DNA of 8,818 nucleotides from DASPKM01 sp036402175. GTDB taxonomy: Bacteria > Bacteroidota > Bacteroidia > Chitinophagales > Chitinophagaceae. The notes beneath the pieces are model-generated. The model made no database searches. It was not told the origin of the DNA and saw nothing but the letters and a program-made list of their open reading frames with translations. This document shows, piece after piece, positions 1-6,795 of this stretch (the stretch's first letter is position 1; each line of letters begins with the position of its first letter). The position numbers were made by a program, and so were the translations under genes. Location of the stretch: NCBI GenBank assembly GCA_036402175.1, contig DASWTK010000049.1, positions 1 to 8,818 on the forward strand. The letters run 5' to 3'.

Positions 1-734
1 GCAACTTTGATTGCATTGACCAGTTTGCCGTTTGCATAACCGGGATGTGCGCTGACACCTTCAAAAACAACCGTGACACCGTCTGCAGAAAATGTTTCAT
101 CCTCAAGCGCTCCGCGCTCGCCTGCATCCAGCGTATAGGCAGCAACCGCGCCGATTTTATCAATGTTTACCTTGTCAACTCCCCTGCCGATCTCTTCATC
201 GGGCGTAAATAAGATCTTTATATCGCCATGTGTTATTTCGGGATGTGTCATCAGGTAATTCGCCATATCCATTATCACGGCGATGCCTGCTTTATCATCC
301 GCACCCAGCAGTGTAGTTCCCGAAGCAGTTATGATGTCCTCTCCTGTTTTCTTTTTCAGGTATGGATGATCAGAAACTTTGATCACCTGTGTTGTGTCAT
401 CCGGCAGAACGATATCGCTGCCATCATAGTTTTCATGAACAATCGGCTTTACGCCGATGCCACTGCTGTCGGGTGATGTGTCGACGTGTGCGCAGAAACA
501 AATAGCCGGAACTTTGCGTGTGCTGTTGGATGGAATGGTCGCATAAACATATCCATGCGTGTCCAGGTGCGCATCGTTTATGCCCAGTTCTATCAATTCA
601 TTCACAAGCATGCGACTCAGGTCTTTTTGTTTTTCGGTGGAGGGTTGCGTTGCAGAATTGGGATCGCTCTGCGTATCAACCTGCACATAACGCATGAACC
701 GTTCGGCCACTGTAAATCGGTAGTTATGGAACAT
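1..734 (-). CDS. pepT: Peptidase T (tripeptide aminopeptidase), N-terminal 244 residues, C-terminus beyond window
   Basis: Zinc-dependent M20 family exopeptidase that removes the N-terminal residue from tripeptides in the cytoplasm. The translated N-terminus carries the family core: the ERFMRYVQVDTQS opening, CAHVDTSPD (metal-ligand His83 and catalytic Asp85), LLGADDKAG (Asp146, bridging the two metals), FTPDEEIG (catalytic Glu180 and ligand Glu181), YTLDAG (Asp203), and the start of the dimerisation (lid) domain with VSAHPGYANGK. These line up with E. coli PepT with an offset of about 5-7 residues. About 165 residues, including the last metal-ligand histidine, lie past the left edge. The start at 734 is firm: an in-frame TAA sits two codons upstream (743-741) and no other ATG intervenes. 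No Shine-Dalgarno is visible. The gene is divergent from the CPBP gene at 830. All visible active-site residues are intact, so the product should be functional if the rest is present. Confidence 0.96.
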   Translation of the reverse strand, partial: MFHNYRFTVAERFMRYVQVDTQSDPNSATQPSTEKQKDLSRMLVNELIELGINDAHLDTHGYVYATIPSNSTRKVPAICFCAHVDTSPDSSGIGVKPIVHENYDGSDIVLPDDTTQVIKVSDHPYLKKKTGEDIITASGTTLLGADDKAGIAVIMDMANYLMTHPEITHGDIKILFTPDEEIGRGVDKVNIDKIGAVAAYTLDAGERGALEDETFSADGVTVVFEGVSAHPGYANGKLVNAIKV

Positions 735-741
735 TCCGGAT

Positions 742-749
742 TATTTTTG
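742..749 (+). promoter_or_regulatory. Possible Bacteroidota -7 element (TATTTTTG) for the CPBP gene
   Basis: TATTTTTG is an exact match to the TAnnTTTG -7 consensus used by the Bacteroidota housekeeping sigma factor. It lies in the 95-base gap between divergent pepT and the CPBP gene and would give a leader of roughly 75 bases before the ATG at 830. No good -33 TTTG or TTG element is visible at the usual 17-23 base spacing, and such 8-mers arise by chance in AT-rich DNA, so this is a weak call. Confidence 0.25.
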
Positions 750-829
750 AGCAAATTAAACCAATTTAGTAATCTGCTGCCTTTGCCAGACAGGGCGGCA
801 GCGCACAATACGTGAAGTAACACCAGGCT

Positions 830-1711
830 ATGAACGAACCGCTCTTGCAAAACAACGAACCCCATCCGCTCATCAGGATTGCATGGATCAGAGTGCTGGT
901 ATTTTGCATCTGCTACCTGCTTGTATTCCTGATAACGGGCTCCATCTATTACACATTGAAAGAGCGGATGAACATTTCAGAACAGGCATTCTTTCGCTGG
1001 AGCTTTGTTCTTTCATTCTTCACTTCAATGCTGATGGTGTTTATTTTCAGGAGGGCATTTGACCGGCGAACATTGCTCAGCCTGGGATTTGAATTAAAAG
1101 ATCACTATCATGATGCTGCAACGGGATTACTGCTGGGTATTGTTTTGCTTGGAGTTGAATCGCTCATTCTTCACTTTACAGGTCACCTTGAATGGATAGG
1201 TGTAAATTTTAATGCCGACGCATTGTTATCCGGCCTTGTAATGATGATGCTTGTGGCAGTCAGTGAAGAAGCTGTGTTTCGCGGGTATATTCTAAACAAC
1301 CTGATGAAGTCAATGAACAGGTGGGTGGCGCTGGCTATTTCTTCACTCCTATTTGCATTGTTCCACTCAGCGAACCCGGGAAGCAATCCGCTTGCGATAT
1401 TTTATATCTTCCTTGCGGGATTTGTATTGGGGGTGAATTATATTTTTACAGGCAATCTCTGGTTTGCTATCATGTTCCATTTCAGCTGGAATTTTTTTCT
1501 GGGTCCGGTGCTTGGCTACGAAGTAAGCGGATTGCCTTTAATCAGTTTGCTGGAGCAGGACATAAGCGGACCCGATTGGTTAACCGGTGGGGAGTTCGGA
1601 CTGGAAGGTTCTATCCTCGATGGCATTTTCTCAGTAATCGTATTTATTCTGCTGCTAAACACCTACCGGAAACGTCAAACCGCAGAAGTAGAAAAGCAAA
1701 TACTTGTCTGA
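830..1711 (+). CDS. CPBP family intramembrane metalloprotease (CAAX prenyl protease 2 / Abi-like)
   Basis: A 293-residue polytopic inner-membrane protein with about seven or eight hydrophobic helices (for example near residues 20-42, 56-74, 95-115, 165-205 and 262-277). It carries all three signature motifs of the CPBP/Abi family: SEEAVFRGY with Glu146, Glu147 and Arg151; FALFH ending in His179; and FHFSWN with His217 and Asn221. In the family these glutamates and histidines form the catalytic, probably metal-binding, site inside the membrane. Bacterial members have been linked to protein processing and to self-protection against peptides, but most have no assigned substrate and none can be assigned here. 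The start is fixed by an in-frame TAA at 818-820, just upstream of the first ATG. It is divergent from pepT, and 149 bases separate it from the next gene on the same strand. Confidence 0.9.
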   Translation: MNEPLLQNNEPHPLIRIAWIRVLVFCICYLLVFLITGSIYYTLKERMNISEQAFFRWSFVLSFFTSMLMVFIFRRAFDRRTLLSLGFELKDHYHDAATGLLLGIVLLGVESLILHFTGHLEWIGVNFNADALLSGLVMMMLVAVSEEAVFRGYILNNLMKSMNRWVALAISSLLFALFHSANPGSNPLAIFYIFLAGFVLGVNYIFTGNLWFAIMFHFSWNFFLGPVLGYEVSGLPLISLLEQDISGPDWLTGGEFGLEGSILDGIFSVIVFILLLNTYRKRQTAEVEKQILV

Positions 1712-1860
1712 TAACAGAAATGTGTTTAACTTTTCATGTAACCAAAACAAGCAGAATGAAACAACTGATATCTGCCAGGGGATATCTGTGCTAAAACTTC
1801 AACTAAGGCCTGGCAGGCAATTTCCTGGATTGCGTCATCAGGCTTTTAAAAAAACAACCA

Positions 1861-2436
1861 ATGAAAAAATGGCTAATCGGCTCTCTTGTCGGAGCAGTCC
1901 TCCTCTTCGCATGGCAATTCCTTTCGTGGGGTGTAACCGGACTTCACGATAATGAATTCAAATACCATCCGCAGCAGGATCAGATCATCAGCGCCTTATC
2001 AGCGAACCTCAAAGAAGACGGCCGTTATATGATACCACGTCCGGCACCGGATGTTTCTTCTGAAGAGTATCAGAAAGTGATGTCTGAAATGTTTGGCAAG
2101 CCATCAGCTATCATTACATACAAAAGTTCATTGGAAAATAAGATGGCATCTCAGATGATACGCGGTTTTCTGATCGATATCGTGATTGTGCTGCTGCTGA
2201 TATATCTTATGGGAGGACGTGTTGACAAGAGCCTGGGAAGTATTTATATGGCAACACTTGCAGTTGGTTTCGTTGCCTGGTTATGGCATCCTTACACAGA
2301 GCATAACTGGTTTCAATCACCTGTGACCATAATCACCGGAGCATTGCTGGAATGGATCATTGCTTACAGCATTCTCGGTTTGTGGATTGGATTCTGGCTA
2401 AGCAGAAATTACAAACCTACAGTAAACCGGCCTTAA
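1861..2436 (+). CDS. Uncharacterised four-helix membrane protein
   Basis: I do not recognise a named family for this 191-residue protein. One hydrophobic helix lies at residues 4-23, after two lysines, and could be a signal anchor. A roughly 75-residue polar segment follows (about 25-99, with YHPQQDQ, PRPAPD and an acidic stretch). Three more helices lie near 101-118, 128-142 and 153-180, separated by short loops. The loop WHPYTEHNW (142-150) is rich in aromatics and histidine and may be functional. By inference from the positive charges, the polar segment lies in the periplasm. The reading frame is clean, ATG follows an A-rich leader with no clear Shine-Dalgarno, and a strong hairpin follows the stop codon. 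It may be co-transcribed with the CPBP gene upstream, but the 149-base gap makes that uncertain. A real gene is well supported; its function is unknown. Confidence 0.82.
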   Translation: MKKWLIGSLVGAVLLFAWQFLSWGVTGLHDNEFKYHPQQDQIISALSANLKEDGRYMIPRPAPDVSSEEYQKVMSEMFGKPSAIITYKSSLENKMASQMIRGFLIDIVIVLLLIYLMGGRVDKSLGSIYMATLAVGFVAWLWHPYTEHNWFQSPVTIITGALLEWIIAYSILGLWIGFWLSRNYKPTVNRP

Positions 2437-2443
2437 TAAAAAC

Positions 2444-2479
2444 GGGTTATGGATTGTGCAGGTGCGCAATCCATAACCC
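2444..2479. terminator. Bidirectional intrinsic terminator between convergent genes
   Basis: A 16-bp inverted repeat with a 4-base loop: GGGTTATGGATTGTGC, AGGT, GCGCAATCCATAACCC. The only imperfection is one T-G position, which is a G-U wobble in one transcript. It starts 7 bases after the stop of the four-helix protein and ends 18 bases before the stop of the FKBP gene, reading from the other side. On the - strand the stem is followed by G and five Ts, a good U-tract for the FKBP transcript. On the + strand the tract is weaker (ATTTATTGTT). The placement between two convergent stop codons strongly supports a shared terminator. Confidence 0.88.
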
Positions 2480-2497
2480 ATTTATTGTTGAATATTA

Positions 2498-2926
2498 TTA
2501 TTGAATCTCTACAACCTCAACATCGAAAATGAGGTCTTTTCCTGCCAAAGGATGATTGGCATCCAGCACAATTATATCCAGCTTTACATCTGAAATTACA
2601 ACCGGGAAGCTCTGTCCGTCCTGACTTCTTAAATTCAACTGCATCCCAACCTCTGGTGCCATATCCTGGGGAAATTGTTCCCTTGGAAATTCAATGATGT
2701 TCTCCGGAACTGCTGGTCCATAAGCGTCCTCAGCGGCGATATGGATTGTTTTCTTTTCACCTGCTGCCATACCCAGCACTCCTTCATCAAAACCCTTAAT
2801 TACATTGCCTGCTCCCACTTCAAATTCCAGGGGGCTACGACCTTCAGAACTGTCGAATGTTGTTCCATCTGTTAAACGTCCATGATAATGCACCTTCACG
2901 GTATCACCATTTTTCACTTGTGCCAT
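2498..2926 (-). CDS. SlyD-like FKBP-type peptidyl-prolyl cis-trans isomerase
   Basis: A 142-residue cytoplasmic prolyl isomerase and folding helper of the SlyD/FkpB branch of FKBPs. The N-terminal half has the FKBP strands VKVHYHGRLTDGTTFDSS (Tyr14, Phe24, Asp25), the VIKGFDEGVLGM helix region (42-53) and GEKK. An insert-in-flap chaperone domain follows AEDAYGP (about 65-120), and the chain returns to the FKBP fold with NHPLAGKDLIFDVEVVEI (124-141). This last block closely resembles the matching block of E. coli SlyD. No signal peptide is present, which argues against a periplasmic FKBP. Unlike E. coli SlyD it ends straight after the FKBP fold, with no histidine- and cysteine-rich metal-binding tail. 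It converges on the four-helix protein, shares the terminator at 2444-2479, and is divergent from the NamZ-like gene with a 166-base gap. No clear Shine-Dalgarno is visible. Confidence 0.95.
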   Translation of the reverse strand: MAQVKNGDTVKVHYHGRLTDGTTFDSSEGRSPLEFEVGAGNVIKGFDEGVLGMAAGEKKTIHIAAEDAYGPAVPENIIEFPREQFPQDMAPEVGMQLNLRSQDGQSFPVVISDVKLDIIVLDANHPLAGKDLIFDVEVVEIQ

Positions 2927-3078
2927 TGTAAATTAGTTTTTGTTAAAAATCGGCTCAACACTTCTATTTCTAAGGTCCTGAAGGACTGCACCACGGCTTC
3001 AGATTGAAGAGGGAGTAAAGAAATAAAGAGTGAAGGCCGAAAGGTAATATTATTTAAGATTTTGCATAAAATATTTTT

Positions 3079-3083
3079 AAGGA
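3079..3083 (+). promoter_or_regulatory. Ribosome binding site AAGGA deciding the NamZ start
   Basis: AAGGA lies 9 bases before the ATG at 3093 but only 3 bases before the alternative in-frame TTG at 3087. The spacing favours the ATG. Clear Shine-Dalgarno sequences are otherwise rare in this window. Confidence 0.5.
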
Positions 3084-3092
3084 TATTTGGCA

Positions 3093-4409
3093 ATGTTTCA
3101 GAAACTTAATCTCACTCTACTTTCCATCTGTCTGGCATATGCGCTGGTTCCCCAAAAGTTGCCTGTCAGACACGATCTGCAATCTGCTTTATTACCAGGA
3201 AATCAGAATGCAAATAGTGAGCCTGCAAATAACAAGCCGGCTGATGCGCCTGTTCAGCCCGTTCGGACAGGAGCTGAAAGACTGGACAAATATCTTCCGT
3301 TGCTGAAAGGGAAAGGGATAGCGGTATTTGCAAACCACACCTCAACAGTAGGAAAGTCGCACCTGGTAGATACCCTGGTAAAGCTTGGTGTAAATGTGAA
3401 GGTTATTTTCGGACCCGAACATGGCTTCCGTGGTACAGCCGATGCAGGGGAAAAAATTGATAATGTAACCGACCCGGGTACCGGAGTTCCCGTAATATCA
3501 CTTTACGGAAAAAAAAGAAAACCTTCCGCGGAAGACCTGAAAGATGTTGACATCATGTTGTTCGATATCCAGGATGTGGGCGTACGTTTCTATACTTATA
3601 TTTCTTCGCTGGAAGAATACATTGAATCGGCAATAGAAAACAACAAGCCTGTAATCGTTCTTGACAGGCCTAATCCGAACGGATATTATGTTGACGGACC
3701 TGTGCTTGAACCGGCATTCAAGTCGTTTGTAGGTATGCAGCCCGTTCCTGTTGTATATGGCATGACCATTGGAGAATACGCGAAAATGCTGGTTGGCGAG
3801 AAGTGGATACCCATTCAGAAAACCCAGCCATCCAAAGTGCCGAATGTAATTGTGATCCCTTGTCTGAATTATACGCGTGAAACGCGTTATGAATTACCGG
3901 TGAGGCCTTCTCCCAACCTGCCCGATATGCAGTCGATTTACTGGTACCCTTCTACCTGCTATTTTGAAGGGACTGTATTAAGCGAAGGAAGGGGAACCGA
4001 AAAGCCATTCCAGATCTTCGGTCATCCATCACTGCCAGATTCGCTTTACAGCTTTACACCTGTTTCGCGCGACGGTGCAAAATCACCCAAGCTGATGAAC
4101 CAGCTATGCTACGGCTGGAATTTATCTGGTACAAAAGAAGAGGTATTGAAAAAAACAGGAACCCGTATTCAGTTAAGCTATTTATTGAAGGCTTATAAAA
4201 TGTTCCCTGAAAAGGAGAAATTTTTTCTTACTTCCAAAAAAGATCCAAAACCCGAAGATTATTTCTTCAATAAGCTGGCGGGCAATGCGGCATTAATGCA
4301 GCAGATCAGAGAAGGAAAATCGGAAACCGAAATCCGTAAAAGCTGGCAACCGGCATTGAATGCTTTTAAATCAATCAGGAGGAAATACCTTATTTACGCT
4401 GGACAGTGA
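3093..4409 (+). CDS. Secreted NamZ-like exo-beta-N-acetylmuramidase (DUF1343, GH171)
   Basis: A 438-residue protein of the YbbC/NamZ (DUF1343) family. Characterised members cleave N-acetylmuramic acid from the non-reducing ends of peptidoglycan fragments and so serve cell-wall recovery. A hydrophobic N-terminal stretch (about residues 4-20) looks like a signal peptide. It has no convincing lipobox, because the Cys at 13 lies inside the hydrophobic core. A low-complexity Asn/Pro/Ala linker (about 35-58) follows. The catalytic module runs from about 60 to the C-terminus, with family blocks FANHTSTVG (79-87), GPEHGFRGTADAGE (107-120), FDIQDVGVRFYTYISS (157-172), DRPNPNG (191-197), RPSPNLP (271-277) and FEGTVLSEGRGTEKPF (291-306). 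These are all intact, so an active enzyme is expected, although I cannot name the catalytic residue from sequence alone. I chose the ATG at 3093 over the TTG at 3087 because of the upstream AAGGA. Exact substrate and release into the periplasm are inferred. Confidence 0.93.
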   Translation: MFQKLNLTLLSICLAYALVPQKLPVRHDLQSALLPGNQNANSEPANNKPADAPVQPVRTGAERLDKYLPLLKGKGIAVFANHTSTVGKSHLVDTLVKLGVNVKVIFGPEHGFRGTADAGEKIDNVTDPGTGVPVISLYGKKRKPSAEDLKDVDIMLFDIQDVGVRFYTYISSLEEYIESAIENNKPVIVLDRPNPNGYYVDGPVLEPAFKSFVGMQPVPVVYGMTIGEYAKMLVGEKWIPIQKTQPSKVPNVIVIPCLNYTRETRYELPVRPSPNLPDMQSIYWYPSTCYFEGTVLSEGRGTEKPFQIFGHPSLPDSLYSFTPVSRDGAKSPKLMNQLCYGWNLSGTKEEVLKKTGTRIQLSYLLKAYKMFPEKEKFFLTSKKDPKPEDYFFNKLAGNAALMQQIREGKSETEIRKSWQPALNAFKSIRRKYLIYAGQ

Positions 4410-4474
4410 TCCCTGCTACCCCATAAAAGCAACGGTTTAACTGAGCAGGTTGTCAAATTGTAAAATTCCGGGTT

Positions 4475-4804
4475 ATGAAGCCATTTATAAGGTTTTTTAT
4501 AGCGGCTTTATCCATTTTTGTATTGACAGGTGCATCCTGTAAAAAATCGCGTGCTGACTACGCGGTTATCACCGGTTTCGATACGCGTATGTGTCCATGC
4601 TGCGGTGGCCTCATGATAAATTTCGAAGGAGAGACCGAGTTATATGAAGGGAATTATTACCTCATTACAAATGATCCCGCATCCCTGGGAATAAGCGTTA
4701 ACTCAAGCTTTCCGCTATATGTGGATGTTACCTGGGAACTGGAAACGCAGGGATGCAATACACCCAATCCTTTTATTAATATCACCAGCATTAAAATTCG
4801 TTAA
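4475..4804 (+). CDS. Small cysteine-containing lipoprotein of unknown function
   Basis: A 109-residue protein with an N-terminal secretion signal (about residues 3-20) ending in LTGASC. Cys22 follows Ser and is followed by KKS, which fits a relaxed Bacteroidota lipobox, so lipid anchoring in the outer or inner membrane is likely. The mature part is short and looks rich in beta-strand. Near its start is DTRMCPCCGG, with Cys40, Cys42 and Cys43, and a fourth cysteine (Cys94) lies in ETQGCNTPNP near the end. The four could form disulfides or bind a metal, but no known metal motif is complete enough to claim. It lies 65 bases after the NamZ-like gene and 56 bases before fmt on the same strand, so it may share a transcript with either. 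I cannot assign a function; existence as a gene is supported by the signal, the lipobox and the clean frame. Confidence 0.8.
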   Translation: MKPFIRFFIAALSIFVLTGASCKKSRADYAVITGFDTRMCPCCGGLMINFEGETELYEGNYYLITNDPASLGISVNSSFPLYVDVTWELETQGCNTPNPFINITSIKIR

Positions 4805-4860
4805 TGGCCCGCGTTACGTCACTGAACTAAATATGCCTTTTCAAGAGTATTTTTGACGGC

Positions 4861-5832
4861 ATGGCCAGTACCGCTAACATCCGGATAGTTTTCATGGGGA
4901 CACCTGAGTTTGCAGTTGCCTCGCTTGACGCATTGGTAAAAGCAGGTTGTAACATTGCAGGCGTGATCACCGCGCCGGATAAACCAGCAGGACGTGGAAT
5001 GCAGTTACAGCAAAGCGCGGTCAAAAAATATGCATTAGAAAAAGGCCTGTACATTCTTCAACCCGAAAAACTAAAAAGCCCTGAATTTATTGAAACGCTG
5101 AAAGCAGTGAAGGCCGACCTGCAGGTAGTGGTTGCGTTTCGCATGTTACCGGAAGTTGTGTGGAGCATGCCACCATTAGGGACCATCAATCTTCATGCTT
5201 CGTTACTGCCACAATACCGCGGGGCAGCGCCAATCAACTGGGCAGTGATCAACGGTGAAAAAGAAACAGGGGTCACCACTTTCAAATTGCAACACGAAAT
5301 AGACACAGGCAATATCCTGTTACAGGAACGCCTGCCAATTGGCGCCGATGAAACAGCTGGTGAGTTGCACGACAGGATGAAAGTAACCGGCGCGGCATTG
5401 CTGGTAAGAACTGTGGAAGGAATAGCGAATGGTACTTTGAAGGAAGTAAAACAGGACGACATCTATTCCGATCCGCCTTCCAAACATGAACTAAAACATG
5501 CTCCGAGGATCTTTACCGAAACATGTAAAATCGACTGGACCGGACCGGTAAATTCGATATACAACCTGATACGCGGACTATCGCCTTACCCAACCGCATT
5601 CACTCACCTTGATGGTAAGTTGCTTAAGATCTATAAAGCCGCAATGGAATTGAACAGGCATGGAGCTGAAGCGGGCTCCTATGAGACAGATGGAAAAAGC
5701 TGGTTCCGCTTTGCTGCCAGTGATGGTTACATCTACCTGAAAGAAATGCAACTGGAAGGAAAGAAAAAAATGATGGTAGAAGATTTTCTGAGAGGATACC
5801 GCGGTTTGATCAGTAACTCACATCCACAGTAA
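4861..5832 (+). CDS. fmt: Methionyl-tRNA formyltransferase
   Basis: Transfers a formyl group from 10-formyltetrahydrofolate to the methionine on initiator tRNA in the cytoplasm. The 323-residue length is normal for the family. The N-terminal Rossmann domain begins IRIVFMGTPEFAVASL (7-22). The active site has Asn110 and His112 in TINLHASLLPQYRGAAPINW (109-127), with the SLLP.YRG signature at 115-121, and Asp148 in EIDTGNIL. These match the catalytic Asn-His-Asp triad of E. coli Fmt. A loop with DKPAGRGM (40-47) and the C-terminal tRNA-binding OB-like domain (about 220-320, including IRGLSPYPTAFT) are present. No def (peptide deformylase) gene is adjacent, unlike in many bacteria. The last 23 bases overlap the convergent LysM/DPBB gene, so any terminator must lie inside that gene's coding sequence. 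Confidence 0.97.
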   Translation: MASTANIRIVFMGTPEFAVASLDALVKAGCNIAGVITAPDKPAGRGMQLQQSAVKKYALEKGLYILQPEKLKSPEFIETLKAVKADLQVVVAFRMLPEVVWSMPPLGTINLHASLLPQYRGAAPINWAVINGEKETGVTTFKLQHEIDTGNILLQERLPIGADETAGELHDRMKVTGAALLVRTVEGIANGTLKEVKQDDIYSDPPSKHELKHAPRIFTETCKIDWTGPVNSIYNLIRGLSPYPTAFTHLDGKLLKIYKAAMELNRHGAEAGSYETDGKSWFRFAASDGYIYLKEMQLEGKKKMMVEDFLRGYRGLISNSHPQ

Positions 5833-6772
5833 ACTTATAAGCCCCTGCGCCCAACTCCGCCGCAGCCGCATCACTAAGCCTGATAGCAAGTCCCGCGCTT
5901 TCTTTCATATCGGGGAGCTGACCAAGCACTTTTGCATAAACCGATCTTCTGGTAACAGGATGATCTATCCTGATGATGGTTCCCACGGGAACATTGTTCA
6001 TTAGCGCGTAATACTTTCCATCCTGCCATCCGCTGGTGCTTTTAAATATTCCGGCTGTTCCATTAGCTGCCTTCCCGGCTCCGCCAAACTGATTCCGGAA
6101 ATAACCTCCATTATAATTTATGCTCTTGTTGCTGACAGGCTTTGAATCGGTAACCGCGGGCTTTTCAGATTTTACAATCGGATCGGCCTTGTCAACGACT
6201 TCCTTTTTTTCCTCTTTTACAGCTGGAGTTGAAACTTCTGGTTTTTTCGTATTAACAACAACCGGCGGCTGGTTCGATTGAATATTCTTTGCACGCGAAG
6301 CAAGGGCTGATTGATTTTTTACTTTAAGAAAGCCAACAACCAGTTTCATTCCGGCTTTCAGGTCATCATTTGAAATATTATTCCACTCCTGCAGTTTTTC
6401 AACAGGTACTTTGTTGTGATTCTGGCTGATCCGGAACATCCATTCTTTCTCCTGCACTACGTGGTAAACCGGAACAAGCACTTCGTCGCCGCCCTTATTA
6501 CCATTCTGCGAAAAATTGGCCGCGCTCAAAGGAATTTTCAAAACCTGACCTATGCTTAATGAAGCATTTTCTTTCAGATTGTTGAATGTGGCGATGTCCT
6601 TGTAAGCCAGATTATACATTCTGCCGATACTGTAAAGGTTTTCCTTAGCGGCAACCTTATGGACCAGGTGAAGCTGGGAAGCAGCCCCCTGCGTATAAAG
6701 GTCGTTATCCTGCGCGTAAATTGTTGATGAAAAGGCAAACAGAAGGACAGCTAAGAGGTATCTGATCTTCAT
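5810..6772 (-). CDS. Secreted LysM-LysM-DPBB (RlpA-like) cell-wall protein
   Basis: A 320-residue exported protein. A signal peptide (MKIRYLLAVLLFAFSSTIYAQ, cleavage probably after Ala20) fixes the start at 6772; the longer frame to 6841 would put a non-signal stretch in front and overlap the upstream gene. Two LysM peptidoglycan-binding repeats follow: LHLVHKVAAKENLYSIGRMY... to LKIPLS (about 35-83), and VYHVVQEKEWMFRISQNHN... to LVVGFLK (about 102-150). A Lys/Pro/Glu/Val-rich linker (about 151-218) leads to a C-terminal double-psi beta-barrel like that of RlpA (about 222-318, with VPVGTIIRIDHP, RSVYAKVLGQLP and AIRLSDAAAAELGAG). The RlpA catalytic Asp motif (NDRGP) and the nearby His are not conserved, so binding rather than glycan cleavage is inferred. 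It lies 47 bases after the rRNA methyltransferase gene, probably in the same operon, and overlaps fmt tail to tail. Confidence 0.88.
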   Translation of the reverse strand: MKIRYLLAVLLFAFSSTIYAQDNDLYTQGAASQLHLVHKVAAKENLYSIGRMYNLAYKDIATFNNLKENASLSIGQVLKIPLSAANFSQNGNKGGDEVLVPVYHVVQEKEWMFRISQNHNKVPVEKLQEWNNISNDDLKAGMKLVVGFLKVKNQSALASRAKNIQSNQPPVVVNTKKPEVSTPAVKEEKKEVVDKADPIVKSEKPAVTDSKPVSNKSINYNGGYFRNQFGGAGKAANGTAGIFKSTSGWQDGKYYALMNNVPVGTIIRIDHPVTRRSVYAKVLGQLPDMKESAGLAIRLSDAAAAELGAGAYKFTVDVSY

Positions 6773-6795
6773 AATGTTGGATTCTTTGAGTGTTG

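Noticed and set aside
228..815. Two + strand open frames opposite pepT
   Set aside because: They lie fully inside the well-supported pepT gene on the other strand, have unstructured cysteine- and histidine-rich translations, and resemble no family.
1767..1788. Repeated GATATCTG (1767-1774 and 1781-1788) between the CPBP and four-helix genes
   Set aside because: Two 8-base copies 14 bases apart could be an operator, but they are short and partly palindromic, and nothing else supports a regulatory role.
1321..1952. + strand open frames overlapping the end of the CPBP gene and the start of the four-helix gene
   Set aside because: They are frame-shifted shadows of two convincing membrane-protein genes and have no signal, motif or leader of their own.
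2975..2986. GTCCT-GA-AGGAC inverted repeat between the FKBP and NamZ genes
   Set aside because: The five-base arms with a two-base loop cannot form a meaningful hairpin, and the site fits no known operator.
4402..4454. Possible stem GACA...CCTGCT / AGCAGG...TGTC after the NamZ-like gene
   Set aside because: The paired segments are short, the loop is about 26 bases, the internal loop is uneven and no T-run follows, so it is not a credible terminator.
4848..4855. TATTTTTG just upstream of fmt as a -7 promoter element
   Set aside because: It matches TAnnTTTG but has no -33 partner, and transcription would start almost at the fmt ATG. A chance match is more likely.
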